The notes under the pieces were generated by a model. That model was not told the origin of the DNA. It made no database searches and was given only the letters and a program-made list of their open reading frames with translations. Shown here in pieces: positions 25,449 through 37,760 of a DNA stretch of 64,000 bases (positions are counted from its first letter, which is position 1; every line of letters starts with the position of its first letter). This DNA is from Balanoglossus misakiensis (Eukaryota; Hemichordata), in contig CM082581.2 in assembly GCA_040954595.2 (NCBI GenBank), forward strand, positions 12,400,001 to 12,464,000, given 5' to 3'. Both the position numbers and the translations under genes were made by a program.

Positions 25449-28426
25449 AAGATTACAGAATTTCAGATTTGCTCTGGATTCCTGTCAGTGGATGTGAGGA
25501 TTGCGGTTGTGGTTGCTGTGCATACAAAATTAAAGCTGATTAAAAATAATTAGATATAATGGGAAATAAGTGGGTTGAAATTTATTGATCCCTTTGTGCA
25601 GTGTTATCTCATGATGGGGCATTGGTTGGAAATACAAATATGTCAAACAAATGCCGAATCAAGCAACAATTAGAAATTTGGTGACCAAATAAAATGGTCA
25701 CTCGCAGATCATTCTGACAAAGAGTGATTTGCATATATAACTCAGAGAAAAAATTAACAACTCCACAAAGAAAACACATAAAAACTTTAACACAGGGTCT
25801 TTTGAAAAAAAAAAAACAGAATATTTTTCACTCTCTCATAATGTCAGGCTTCACTGTAGTGTAGTTGTGTTGTCTCTCATCACTGCAGGTACCTTGTTTT
25901 CACACACAAAAACCCCCACAAGTTTAGATTTTTTATGATTGTATGTTTGCTGGTTTTGTCTCACCACCTATAAATTACAGGAAATTTGGAATTTCCACCT
26001 GGAATAAATTGTTCAGAGAAAACCAGTTCTGGGTGAAAATTTAAAATTTCACTGTACTCAATGCTCCCATCATATATCATTTATCAACTCACTCTTTTCA
26101 TATGAATTCCCCAGTTCTAGGATTTTCTACAGTTTCATATACCTTGTGTGTGGTACTACATTTGGGCATATTTTCCATGGACTGTGCTAGTTTTACACGC
26201 ATGTCTCCAACTTGAAATTCTCACAATCATTTTGAGTCTGTACAGTATAGAATGAGATTAAAAAGAAACTTTCATAGGTAGTGTATTTGACCCAATGAAA
26301 AGTAGAAAAAAATCTACAATATGATAATATATTATACTATTTATCAACAAATAAAGTTATATGTGAGAGTCTTCATTTGAATCTAAAAGAAGATGATGGC
26401 TTCAGTCTGGCTGAAGTGCTTTTTCCTTTGGTTGTGTAGGTAACAGGTGTCCCATCCATGAAACTGCCACCCCAGTCCCCCCCCCCCAAGAAAACACAAC
26501 AACAACAGCCCTGTCTGTCCCTTCAGAGAACTTTCACAATTTACAGTACCCCAAATATGCCGTCTAAAACCCATTGCAAACACGGTCTCTTCATTCTGCT
26601 TCTCCAGCAACTGTCACTACAATAATTGTAGTCTTAGGTGGCCATCAGCGCGATCAAACCAGCCCACTATGAAGGCTATAATTATTGCAACTACTGCAAC
26701 TGAGCTCTCCCAACCATAACCCAAGGTGTCCCATACTCAGACTCAAACTGTAAACCTCCCCATTTAGATCTCATCCCATTTCAACTCCCCAATCCCCACG
26801 TGATTGATAAACACGGGAAAATTTTCATGGTTAAAATTCATACAACTTTTAGAGTGATGTCATAGGTGAAAGTCCAATAATGGTTGAGTAGTTTCTCGGT
26901 TTCATCTATAGAGGTTCTGGGATGATGTTCAAATCCTATAGTAGTTTTACAGGAATGTTTGAGACCCAAGTCCAAGGTCAAAGGTCACAACCATATATTT
27001 AGTCGTTTACCCCATTATACCAACTAACCGAATTCAAACGAATGTGTCTGCACTGTCATGTACTTGCCAAATATTTTCTAACATTCTCATTCATGGAAAC
27101 GCTCAACTTCTCATTTCAAAACAGCAGTTTGGGGTCCGTCAGTGCTTGCTTTAATACACATATCAAAATCAGTATTTAGGGTTGACTCTTTCACCCAGTA
27201 TAAGAACTTTTGGAGAGAGAGAGAGCTTGCATGATATTTGTAACTTATGTTTCTGGTAGCTCGAGAAACACTTTGCATTTTCCCCAATTTTACTGAAAAG
27301 TACTTAGTCACATGTCCTTCTAAAGCATTTTGATATATTGATAAAGATTTTTAGTTACTCTGGTTACTATAAGTTCAGATGGATTAGTGGAGTTTGTAAT
27401 GTGCTAACGTTTTTGACACTGGTCATTTTTTTAACAAAAAAAATAGTCATTTTCATGTCAGCATATTTTATAACTGTATAGCATGTGACTTTGTATGTTT
27501 TTTTTTAAATATTTATTTCATATTATTTGGCGGCCATTTTGAAAAAAAATGGTTGCCATGGAAACTCAACAGATATTAATAGTGGCTCGCTATCTGAATA
27601 TGTTTAGTACACATTAACATACATCTGAGCTAAGTTTGGAGCTTTTATCACAAAATGCAGTCAATCTGTTATGCCACTCCACTGCTAGGTGTTTTTCTTT
27701 GTAATTATTAAATTGTACCTGCATGATGTACAAACAATAGCAATCATGACAATAAATGATTTGGTTTTATTGAAAATATTTTGTCCCGTAGACGAGGGTG
27801 ATATCTGAAGTCAATGCACACGTGTGGTGTGTTTATGTGTCAAAGAGCAGTCGAAGTGTACATAGGACAGTCAAGCAAGTCTTTCAACTATTTATTGTTG
27901 GTCTGTTCGCCTTCATAGTGTTCATATTGGTGTAACAGATAACAGCATAAGGGTGCAACAAATAGACATGACACAAGTCATAAGATTATTAAGATGTTTT
28001 AATGATCAATGGTTTTGTCCAGTGACTTCATACATACATGATTATCTAAAACAAGGCTTTTTGGTCATAAAAACTCAACAGCACATAAATTTTGTGAATA
28101 ACTACCTATCTTGAGAATAGTACCTTCTATGTTGAAGGGTACTATGGTTAAACTGTCTTTGCTACATGCAAAGTCATCCAACAGAACAGCTGCTACTCAG
28201 TTGACATCTGCTTTTATTACTAAGGGTAAAAAGTTGTCAACCAAAAAATCTAAAAGTAAAACATTCAGGGAGTTCTCCACCACCAGCTTTCGGTGAATGT
28301 GCTTCTTAAATTTTCAAGTGGTTATTTTGTAGGCTTTCCTGGGAATATAAACCCTGCTTCACTGACATTTACCAGTAACAGATAAAGTGGGCAGTTTCTA
28401 GAGAATAATTCTGTTCAGATTTCAAT
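25449..28426. other. convergent intergenic region ZRANB1 / NOP56
   Basis: About 3 kb, AT-rich, no supported gene. AATAAA at 25688-25693 is the likely ZRANB1 polyadenylation signal; TTTATT at 28213-28218 is a candidate for NOP56 on the minus strand. An 11-nt C run lies at 26477-26487. An open frame at 28111-28296 has no homology I recognise. Confidence 0.55.
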
Positions 28427-28850
28427 TCATTCATCACTTTTCTTCTTCTTTTTCTTCTTCTTTCCTGATGATGGAGTGTCCCCTGTTTCCATGGCAATGC
28501 TATCATCGGCGTCTGCCACATCCTTTTTCGACTTCTTCTTTTTCTTTCCTGACGCTGGTGTTACAACTTCTGTTTCCATGACAACACTATCATCAGCTTC
28601 TTTGGCCATGCTCTCATCACCAACACTGCCTCCCTTTTTCTCCTTCGATTTTTTCTTCTTCTTTCCCGATGCTGGTGTAACAGCCTCTGTTTCCATGACA
28701 ACACTATCATCTGCACCTTGAACTACACTGTCATCCACATCGGCCTCCTTCTTCTCTTTCGACTTCTTTTTCTTCTTCCCTGATGCTGGTGTAACTGCTG
28801 TTTCCATGACAACACTGTCGTCTGCAGCCTGCACTAAGCTGTCATCGGCG
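28427..28850 (-). repeat. NOP56: NOP56 C-terminal Lys-rich coding repeats
   Basis: Four imperfect coding repeats of about 35-42 residues, each with an acidic half (DDSVVMET or close variant), the spacer TPASGK or TPSSGK, then K5-K8 followed by SKE or similar. This is the nucleolar KKE/D-type tail known from NOP56/NOP58. The repeat number is expected to vary between species and alleles. Confidence 0.85.
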
Positions 28851-31800
28851 ACGCCATTCTCTTTTGACTTTTTCTTCTTTTTCTTTGTTTTTGGTGTTTC
28901 CTCTGCCATCTCTTCCACTTCTTCTGTTTTAATCTTTTTCTTCGGTGTTGGTTCTTCTGCCTCATCTCCAGCCGCCTCAGATTTTCGTTTCTTTTTCTTC
29001 TTCTTTTTCTTCTCACTGGCTTCAAGCTCAGCTGCCTGTCAACATAAAAAAGATTCATTGGTGAAACGCTGCACTGCTATACTCATCAATGGATCAAATC
29101 CTGATTTCTTAAAACTTTGGAATATGTCATGTGCTTCCCGATTTAGTCAAGAAATCTCACCAGACAGAGAAATCTCGGTGGAGCAGAAAGCAGGGATTAA
29201 TCTAGCATTCTGTCTTCCATGTTGTACTGTAATGTGACAGTACCATGACAAAAGCAGAATGCACAACAATGTATAGTTATATCAATTATGTAACATTTAC
29301 TAGAATTCCATCTTTAACAAAAAACCACAAAACTATTTGGAACTGTTGAATGTCGAACTCACCTCTGTGACTGCTTCTTTCATGACATCAACATTTTTTC
29401 TTGGTGCTTCACCAGTCTCGTAGAATTTCAACCGATCCTCAACTTGTTCCCGTAACTTCTCACCAAATATAGATGATGGGAATTCTGTTGTTTGGAAACA
29501 GATGACAGGTATAATACACCATTAGAGGAAATTAGAAAGACTGGAATGTTTTTTTATTAAGTATAATCTGGAACATATAATGTGCTTTCTGATTTAGTCA
29601 AGAAATCTCACCAGACAGAGAAATCTTGGTGGAGAGGAAAGCAGGGATTAATCTAGCATTCTGTCTTGCATGATGTATTGTAATGTGACAATACTATGAC
29701 AAAAGCAGAATGCATAACTTGTATAGTTATAGTATTTATGAAATTTTCTGTATATCTTGACATGAAAATTCAAGCAAACAGGTCAGCACTGCCTCACCTG
29801 AAAAACAATCTATCCTGGATGCTATGGAGCATTTGTTGGCCAGGTAACGTGAGATTCTACCCTTATTCTTAGCACCAGCTCTACCAATGAAGGTCGAATG
29901 GAACAGGAGTCCATACTTTGGAGTGTTTCCTTTGGTCTTTAAGGCTCTGTGAATTGAAAAATATAAACCAATACAGGGTTATGTTAGAAGTCTCCCGCTT
30001 TGTGGCCAGTAAGATTTCTTTCTCAACTTTGGCATGAATACTGGACTGACAAAGTTACCTACCTGAAAAGAGCTTTCTCAGCACCCAGAATCTGCACTGT
30101 TGATGCGGGATACTTGGCGAGATTAGTCAAACTCCCAGCATGTGAAATCAGACGAGCACCGACCTGTAATTTAGTCACAACAGAAAACACACGTAAAGTT
30201 GCCAATCAGATATAACAGAAACAATAACACAATCTTGGCTTTGAAAAGGGCAACAATGAATGATTACTAGACAGACTTACTTGGTCGCCTATCAGCATGG
30301 CTAAATTTGGTGCAACTGCAGCCATCTTTTCTCTCAAATAAGTCTGCAGTGATTTCCTGTAAGCGGACAAGGCTATCACCCTTGATGCGAAACTTTCGAT
30401 GTTTATCAGATCAATGGGTGAGATGTCCATACCTGGGATAAATGAAGGTCAATGAATAAAATGAGTTCTGTAGATTTCCCATGGGGTGGTGTGAAGACAA
30501 TGACAAGTGTTGGTTTCAAGTTACTTGCGAATTATATATTTTCATTCCCTGCTTTAGTTAAACTCGGGCAGGAAAACAAGATTGTCTGTGTGCAACACTT
30601 ACCCATTGAACTCCTTGACGCATCCACGATGGCTTGAGCTTTTGCACTGTCCATCACAATCTCCTCCAGACCATCCAACTTGTCGTCAGTCAAATCCTTG
30701 CGACTTTTCACATACTTTGCAACGTGGGCGTACATCACATTGTCGCTGACGATTTTCACGAGCTCTGGAAAGTGGTAAGAATACCACTCCCTGTAATCAC
30801 AAAGTCATATGGGTCAGTTCAAGTAATGTTACATTTTTTCAAGCATAAACAAGGTAATGAAAATGCATTTTCCTGGATGATATCTGAAGCAGCATAGGTG
30901 ATGACTGAGATGCTAACAAAGACAGCAAAACCCACTGTACCTTATTCTCATACTAAACGTATTTATGTCTTTATCCAGCTGGTCTAACAAACTGATGGAC
31001 TGGATTATCATATTGTCTACCCTGCTGACATTGAACTTGACCTTGGCTCTGGAGTAGCTGTGTCCCAGTCCAAGTTGTGCCTTGCACTCTGTCTCTTTGG
31101 TGCAGCCTTTGAGTAGTCTGTGGAAGTGGTAGCGAATACCTAAACATACAATAAAAAGTAATGTAACATTACAACTAGTATATAAGTGAAATGATACACA
31201 TTCAAAGATTGTACCAGAAATGGTACATAGGCTTGATGCTGTATGCCTGTTTTCTTTTCTGATCACATACCTCGCATGATTTCAGGAACCACTCCAACTG
31301 CCACACACTTGACATCGAACGCTTCTGTGATGGAACCACCGATCTTGGAATCCGACACACCAAGGGTGACCTTTTTCCTCTTGGCAGGCAGGTTGGTTTC
31401 AAGGAACAGTTTCAGATCATTACTAAGTATACCTGCAATTGAAACAGGTCAAAAAAATTATATTATAACCACTTGAACACAATCTTGATTTCACTTTAGT
31501 ATTTTTTAAGAACCAGCTGGCACCTAGTGCTATACTTACCCTCTGAGATACAGTTGATGTTATCGAGTGCATCACTGGCTGTCTTGAAGGGACAAAACGC
31601 TTGCAGTTTCACCAAAGATGAGAATTTACCAAAGTCCAACACACTTTGCTCAACTTGGTGGTGCTGCATGGAAACCTCTTCCATTTCGATGACCGCAAAC
31701 AGGCCGTAGCCAGATGCATGTTCATAAAGTACCCAAAAGACCTGAAAATATTACAGAAAAAAGTATAACATTTGTAAGTTTACATGATGATAGAACTGTT

Positions 31801-32230
31801 TGTGTGATAAAGTATTTTTCATTATGTGAATTGTGAATCTTGATTGTAAAAGAGTTGATGTTTGAGCTGGCCAGGCCAGGTTGTAAAAATGACCAGACCT
31901 TATGCAAATTAGGAAACGTGCACACTCACACACTATCGTGTGCCTTCCTTCCCCGTGAGCAATCGTATTCCAGTAATCATTTTAAATGTGTATCATGACC
32001 TTAAACAGAGCGTGAATACTGATACTGAACATTTAGAAATCAAACATTTGGGAGGCCTCGTAGCAAACAGGCGACGCAGACCTGGCCAGACTGGTATGCT
32101 AAACCATGGCTAAACTTATGGCTTCAATAGCTAATATGCAGTGCAGTATTCATTCCCTTCGAAAGAGATCTACGGAGATCACGGGAATGATCATAACGGG
32201 GTATTAACTAACGTTGCATAAGCTTACCAT
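28427..32230 (-). CDS. NOP56: NOP56, box C/D snoRNP core protein
   Basis: Core protein of box C/D snoRNPs; with fibrillarin, NOP58 and 15.5K it carries out rRNA 2'-O-methylation in the nucleolus. Ten coding exons on the minus strand: 32228-32230 (ATG only), 31540-31741, 31271-31432, 30941-31139, 30603-30790, 30281-30432, 30063-30163, 29798-29946, 29363-29484, 28427-29035; 628 aa. Diagnostic stretches include [66 protein letters not shown] and the Nop-domain [11 protein letters not shown] with [20 protein letters not shown]. The last exon encodes a tail of about 200 residues built of acidic and poly-Lys blocks in four imperfect repeats. The start exon contains only the Met codon before the donor. 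Introns 8 and 9 each carry an H/ACA-type snoRNA. Head-to-head with RABEPK. Confidence 0.97.
29127..29264 (-). ncRNA. H/ACA box snoRNA, copy 1 (NOP56 intron 9)
   Basis: About 138 nt on the host-gene strand. The 5' hairpin has lower stem GCATTCTG/CAGAATGC and upper stem GTACTGT/ACAGTAC with loop CACATT. The hinge AGATTA fits the H box ANANNA. In the 3' hairpin, lower stem TGCTTTC pairs with GGAAGCA (one G-U), and the upper stem is CGAGA/TCTTG then TCTC/GAGA with an 8-nt loop. An ACA triplet lies 15 nt after the upper stem and 3 nt from the proposed end (ACATGA). Guide pockets flank both upper stems. Vertebrate NOP56 also hosts an H/ACA snoRNA (SNORA51); orthology is untested. The rRNA target was not determined. 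Confidence 0.85.
29578..29715 (-). ncRNA. H/ACA box snoRNA, copy 2 (NOP56 intron 8)
   Basis: Paralogue of the snoRNA at 29127-29264, same length and strand. The lower 5' stem GCATTCTG/CAGAATGC and H box AGATTA are identical. The upper 5' stem is GTATTGT/ACAATAC, so a C-G pair in copy 1 is a T-A pair here. The 3' hairpin has CAAGA/TCTTG (C-G-A-G-A in copy 1) and lower stem TGCTTTC/GAAAGCA. ACA lies 15 nt after the upper stem and 3 nt from the end (ACATTA). Paired changes keep both helices, so the RNA structure is under selection. Confidence 0.85.
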
Positions 32231-32751
32231 AGTGTACTTTCTGTCCCGTTGTGGGGACGCAGTCGTGCTCTAAAAGTCGCAAAAACGACTATATTTATCA
32301 GCTGTGCGAAAAACGTGGTCTCTACCAAAATCCAATATGGCGTCTTCGCAAAGCACTGTGGGATCATAGATACTGCCTTTAAAATTAAATTGAAACAGAA
32401 TATTATTATGATAAATATCTGTTAGTGAATTTCAGAAAAAAATATAAGCTGAAAATTATCCGTCTGTAATGTTTCTTCTTGTATAGGCTGTGTTACTTTT
32501 TATTTGACCTCTGACTCCTGTAGCATAGGTAACCCGGAAGTGATGGGACCCACGCAACATTCAACATTCCGGAGCGTGATTTGAATACAGTGAGTTATCT
32601 TGTCTCTTGGCTACCGTGTTTTCTAACGAATGCTTTTTGTGAGTTTGTTTTCAACGCAACGCAAAATATTGCAAGAAAATATATGTTGAAGTTGTGTCTC
32701 CTGAAGCAGGTACTCGTACGTACGCACAGCTCACGAGCCTAGGGGCAGGTC

Positions 32752-32792
<41 letters not shown>

Positions 32793-32932
32793 TTTAAAAC
32801 TGTGAGGTTTGCTGATGAGTTGAAGCAGAAAAAACTAGTTTGGGATGATTTATCTTTGCCTGGAAATTACTGTAAACCTTCACATCACATAAATTTCTAT
32901 AATTTACAATTCACAGCAAGTGATCTGTCAAA
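32231..32932. promoter_or_regulatory. bidirectional promoter region NOP56 / RABEPK
   Basis: About 700 bp between divergent start codons. An ATATGGCG/CGCCATAT element (about 32335-32343) resembles YY1-type sites common in TATA-less housekeeping promoters. The RABEPK leader contains a TGA microsatellite (32752-32792). Which half serves which gene is not determined. Confidence 0.5.
32752..32792 (+). repeat. TGA/GAT trinucleotide microsatellite
   Basis: About 13 perfect units in the presumed RABEPK 5' UTR. A frame through it would read as poly-Met or poly-Asp, but it is out of the RABEPK coding region. Confidence 0.9.
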
Positions 32933-35900
32933 ATGGAGTTGCATCCAATCTTGGAGCCAGGAGACACGCCCACACCTGGCATGTGGTACGTTCTGTCTCC
33001 AAAAGGAGAGGCACCGTCAATGAGAGTTGGTCATACATGTAACTTTGTACGAGGGAAGGAAGGCAAACAGGGGAAAGTAGTCTTTGTTGGTGGTGCCAAT
33101 CCGAATGGCGCTTTCAGTGAAACCCACATCCTTAATTTAGGTATGTTGTCTTGGTTACAGTTGCCTTGGTGAATATTCTTGTGTATATCAGTGAAAAAGA
33201 AAATATGTCATTTATTCTTTTGAAGATAATTACTGAGCAGTTGGACAGCAGTGTGAGAATTAATGATCTCGTTATGTTGTGACATTACATCTGTTACATC
33301 CAACAGAATTGTACGAATGGGATGAACCAGAGTGGCCAGGTCTTAGAACTCGCTATGAACACTCTGCTTTTGTTCCGGAAAGTCAGCCTGATAAATTGTA
33401 TGTCTTTGGTGGAGCAGAGAAAGAAGTCAACCTCAATGATGTACAGATGCTTGATATGAGTAAGTAAAGCCAACAGAGAGAGTCATGTTATCAAATCTAT
33501 TTTGTAAAAAAATCTATGTTGGATAGTCAATCTGTTAAATATGTGGTACACAGTGAAGACATACAGAATCACTTTGAGTTGTGTTGATGAAATGTCAGCA
33601 TTCATTCTGTGCAGAAAGTGTTGTCATCACACATGTTGGCTTTAACATAAAACGATATATTTTTCTCTCTTCAAAGGCGCTGGCACATGGAGCATTGTGT
33701 CCGTATCCGGTAAACCTCCAAGTGTGAGAACATGTCATGGTATGGCTAGTATTGGAGATAAATTGTACATCTTCAGTGGTGGTCAGTCTGGAGCAGAACC
33801 TGTGGGAGACAGGAAAATTCACGTTTTTGATGCAAGTATGTACTGTGACAGCACATGAATTAGTTGGAACACTGTTTTGTGAAGGAAGGCATTTGACGCC
33901 ACAAGCTAAGCGCCCTCAACTGTTCATGTAATGAAACCTTTCTGGAAACAGGCACTCAATATTTTGGAACAATCCAACTTTCTGACAATGATAGCCTGTG
34001 TAAAACTTAAATAGATATTATATTTTATGGAAATTTACTCTCATTGATACTAGATACAAATACTTGGTCACAACCTAACATCAAAGGAAATTCACCGAAA
34101 CCAAGGCATGGTCATGTGATGGTTGCCATAGGAACCAAGATATACATTCATGGTGGCATGGCTGGTACAACTTTTTATGACGATGTTCATGAATTAGACA
34201 CTGGTAAGGAAATTCCGGCTTGAGAAATAATCCAAACATGAAGTGTTTACAGTAACGTTGTTGAAGAATTTGATTTCTTGGCAGAAACCAACCATTTTTT
34301 TTATGATCAATAGTTTCATGGATTTCTGGACTTGAAACAAAGACTGAATTTTGTTCTTATTTACAACTTACTGGTAATCCCCATTTCTTCTCCTCAAGTT
34401 GCATTGTCATGGAGACAAGTGAAGTGCAAAGGCAGTGCACCGTGCCACAGAACAGCTCATTCGGGCATAGCTGTTGACAAGAAAATGTTCATCTTTGGAG
34501 GAATGAACAGAGAGGGCGCCCTTGATGATCTCTATGTACTTGATTCAGGTAGGTGTATGTCTCCTACTGTATGTTAAGTGTTTTTGTCCCAAAATAGAAC
34601 AGAAAAAATGGGCCACGGCATAATTTATATGAGAACCAAACGTGGGTCAGACCCAGTGAAACAGGAATAACACTGTGATAAGTCGATATTTATTTGGTTG
34701 ACTCGTAGACAACAACACATGACGTAGTGCAATTGTATGACAACAGATGACGTAGAGTTTCATTAGAATAGTCATGTTTCACTGGGTTAAAGGTCATCAA
34801 CAACTCCTGAGCTATTGTTATTTTTTTTACCACTTCCATTGTCTTGGTCCTTTTCTGCACACCTCCACAATGTAGTCCCGCCTTGCATTTCACAATAAAG
34901 GGTGACAGAATACTATGATATAGGGATGAGAGATGGATCATGAAGGGTGAATGACATAGCCTTCAGGTCAATGGGAAAAACATTCAGCTTTGTTGTTTTT
35001 TTTAGTTAATATTCACTCAGGGTTTTGGTCAAGCCTGATCCCACACCCACACTATACTGAGATAAAACGTGTGGTTTCTGTGGTAAACCACTTATTCAGC
35101 CTGGTTTGTAATCATGTGGTCTACATCAGTCCTTCCCTACTGGGTAAAGTACAACGGTAAAAATGTCATTAAAATAGTAATAATTCATTTGTTAACTTGG
35201 CTGACAAAAACACAGTGACGTAGTTCTTCTCTGTGTGTGCTATACATGGTTACCTATTGATATATTGTTTACCAGTTGTTGTCGTACCCTTGAGGACAAG
35301 ATTTAGTTTTATTCTACTGCATTCTAATATCCGTATAGAGTGCGTCAACTTGAAATATCAGAAGCAATGTTTTAAACGAATAAATAAAAATATTTCTTTG
35401 CATATTCAAAACATAGATGATACTGTCTGGCCACGAATAGCTTTGCATCTATATTTACATTACTCTCATCATATTTCTGTGAGTTTGAAACTCACTGAGA
35501 TTTAATATTATCAACAGAGATGTTAAAAATAAACATGCTTCAAGCTCAGAAGCCTTGGCAGAGTGTGTTCCAGACAGTGCAGGAAACAAAACAGTGGGAA
35601 ATATGACCACAGAATGTGAAACTGCACGTAGACTAAACAAATATTAATGAATGTCAGGCAGTCACTACATGAGTTAAGCAATAACCCATGCCACAGGCAT
35701 GTACAGTACAGTGCAGACAGTTAATCGTCCTTGCTTTAATACTTATGAAAATGCCCACATTTTTAATAATCAAAAGAACACTGGGGTGTGTGTGCGAGTG
35801 TAGCCACACTCTCTCTTGGCTTTTGTTCCTCAGCTAATACATGCACACGTGTGTGTTTACTGATACACCATTCAACTCCAAACACTGGCGGTCAAATCTG

Positions 35901-36422
35901 TAACCTTGACCTTATCAAATTTCTTTGGAGCTGTTTTCTGGAACGCCGTTGAAACGAGACGTTATTGTATTATAGGATGGAAACTTTATTTTTTTGTTCA
36001 TCTCAGGGAATTTTAAATGGAGTAAAGTAGATGTAAGTGGACCACCACCTCCATCGAGATTGGATCATTGTATGTGTGTCATAGAACTGAAACCAACGGC
36101 AGGGACTCAAAACCCTTCCGAGACTCCACAGTCTGAGAGTGCAGAGGGAAAAGAAGATGTGGAGAATGCCACTGAGGAAGTAGAAAGAGAGGGAGGGGGT
36201 GTGAATGCAGAGGGCAAGGTTGGGGATGAAGATGCTGAGGGTGGGGAGGAGGTTTTGGGGGCCGAGGGAGGCGGGGCAGCAACGAGTTGTAGTGATGCAG
36301 CTCTGTCATCTGTAACCGCCGGCGACGCTGAGGAAAGGACACTGCAGTTGATTCTGATCCACGGGGGTATGGACACTGAGGGGGAGATCTTTGACGACAC
36401 TCTGGTTCTGTGTGTGCAGTAG
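32933..36422 (+). CDS. RABEPK: Rab9 effector protein with kelch motifs (p40)
   Basis: Kelch beta-propeller; the vertebrate protein binds Rab9-GTP and promotes endosome-to-trans-Golgi transport. Six coding exons: 32933-33140, 33307-33459, 33677-33835, 34054-34203, 34399-34548, 36007-36422; 411 aa. Every intron is phase 1 and falls between blades, so one exon is roughly one kelch repeat. Blade motifs are VVFVGGANPNG, KLYVFGGAEK, KLYIFSGGQ, KIYIHGGMAG, MFIFGGMNREG and LILIHGGMDTEGE. The N-terminus has LEPGDTP, as in vertebrates. The last blade is split by an acidic Gly/Glu-rich insert of about 75 residues; human RABEPK has a shorter acidic insert at the same point. The start ATG is the first in frame and matches the vertebrate N-terminus. 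Confidence 0.96.
34651..34787. mobile_element. small MITE-like element with 13-bp terminal inverted repeats
   Basis: ACCCAGTGAAACA at 34651-34663 is perfectly inverted at 34775-34787 (TGTTTCACTGGGT), bounding 137 bp in RABEPK intron 5. An internal ACATGACGTAG/AGATGACGTAG direct repeat is visible. No clear target-site duplication, and no second copy seen in this window. Confidence 0.4.
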
Positions 36423-37007
36423 TAGTCAACAGACCCATACAGGGCCAGGTCTGCAGGGGTCACATGCTCCCAGGTAGGTATGAGGTTCCTACGTGTCTGC
36501 TTGCCTGTGTGTCTCATGCAAAGCATATGTAAATTATGCAAATGAGCCAGCATATGAAAGACAGGGCACAAGGCCGCGCGTGTTGATGTTTTGACCAGAC
36601 ACAATAACCATCCAGACGTGTAAATATCCCCATGCGATAAGCAAGGTTGTCAACAAGGCCAAGTGCCTCTATCTTGGTTGGGTCTTGCAGCATTTGCTTG
36701 TGTTTCATGCATGTAAAGATACGAGAGAGGCACAGCAGCGTCCAGCTCCAGACATGTGTCCTTCAACCCTACCCCGATCGGTGTCACTTAGGTTAGATGC
36801 ATTTGGTATAAACAACAGTGAACCCAAGTTCAACCAAAATTTGTTATTGTAAGGTCAGGGGAAACATCTGCTGGAACAGAGACCTGGATTTTATTTAGAA
36901 CATGTATTATGCATATTCTCTGTAAATTTTCAGTGGTGTCAACTGCTTAAAAATGTAGCAATTTTTTTTCAACAAATATCATTTTGTGATTTATTCTGAG
37001 GGCTGGA

Positions 37008-37013
37008 AATAAA
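37008..37013 (+). terminator. RABEPK polyadenylation signal
   Basis: AATAAA about 590 nt after the stop codon, followed by a T-rich stretch. Best candidate in the 3' flank. Confidence 0.45.
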
Positions 37014-37760
37014 TGTAAATATTGGTTTGATAAAACTAAAAATTTATCAGGATGTAGTTCCTTTATTGTATAAAGATTCTGCAATTAAACTCAAGCTTTA
37101 TGATGTCACAAATACTTTGTCTCCACTGTTGCTTGCAGTGTAAATTTTGTATTTACATGTATATTCAACCAAATGTGTCCAAATTGGAACAGTGGCCTCA
37201 ATTTCAGGGGTCAATCAACCCAGGCACCAATTCCATTCGCCAGTGTTCTGACGAGTTTACACTGTCCTGGAAATGTGTATTCAAAAAAATTATCACACAC
37301 ACACTGTTAATTGCATGAAAAATTTTTTAATATAAAACATCCGTGTTGTGCCATGTGCAACACCAACAAAGACACTAGACTACATTGGAGTTTATATACA
37401 TATGTACAATCAAAAATGTCTCTTTATACACACAAGTGTTTGTAAAACGCGTAGACATCACATATTGTGCTTGTGGTCAACGCCTTTCACTTTTTTTTGT
37501 CCGTGAAGAGCTGCTTTATTCACGTGTATAGTCCTTGGAGATGTGTACGTGTTGCGTTAACGGTTATGCAAATTGCAATCTACATGTTGCAATCAGTGCA
37601 CGCGCGCGCGTACGCGCCCTGTGCCATGTCGATTTCACAGCTGCCAGCTCAGCTAGCTGATGGCAGATGATGACTGAGGTACGGAACAATTTTGTCCACG
37701 ACAAAATATCCATTCGGCCAAAGCCTTTGACGAATAAAAACATGTTCTTTTCCAGTATAT

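Noticed and set aside
30433-30602. Possible third snoRNA in NOP56 intron 5
   Set aside because: A hairpin and an ATATAA hinge can be drawn, but spacing to the hinge is only about 10 nt and no convincing ACA hairpin follows.
32694-33023. Open frame with a poly-Met run before RABEPK
   Set aside because: It reads the TGA microsatellite in a different frame from the kelch protein and matches nothing known.
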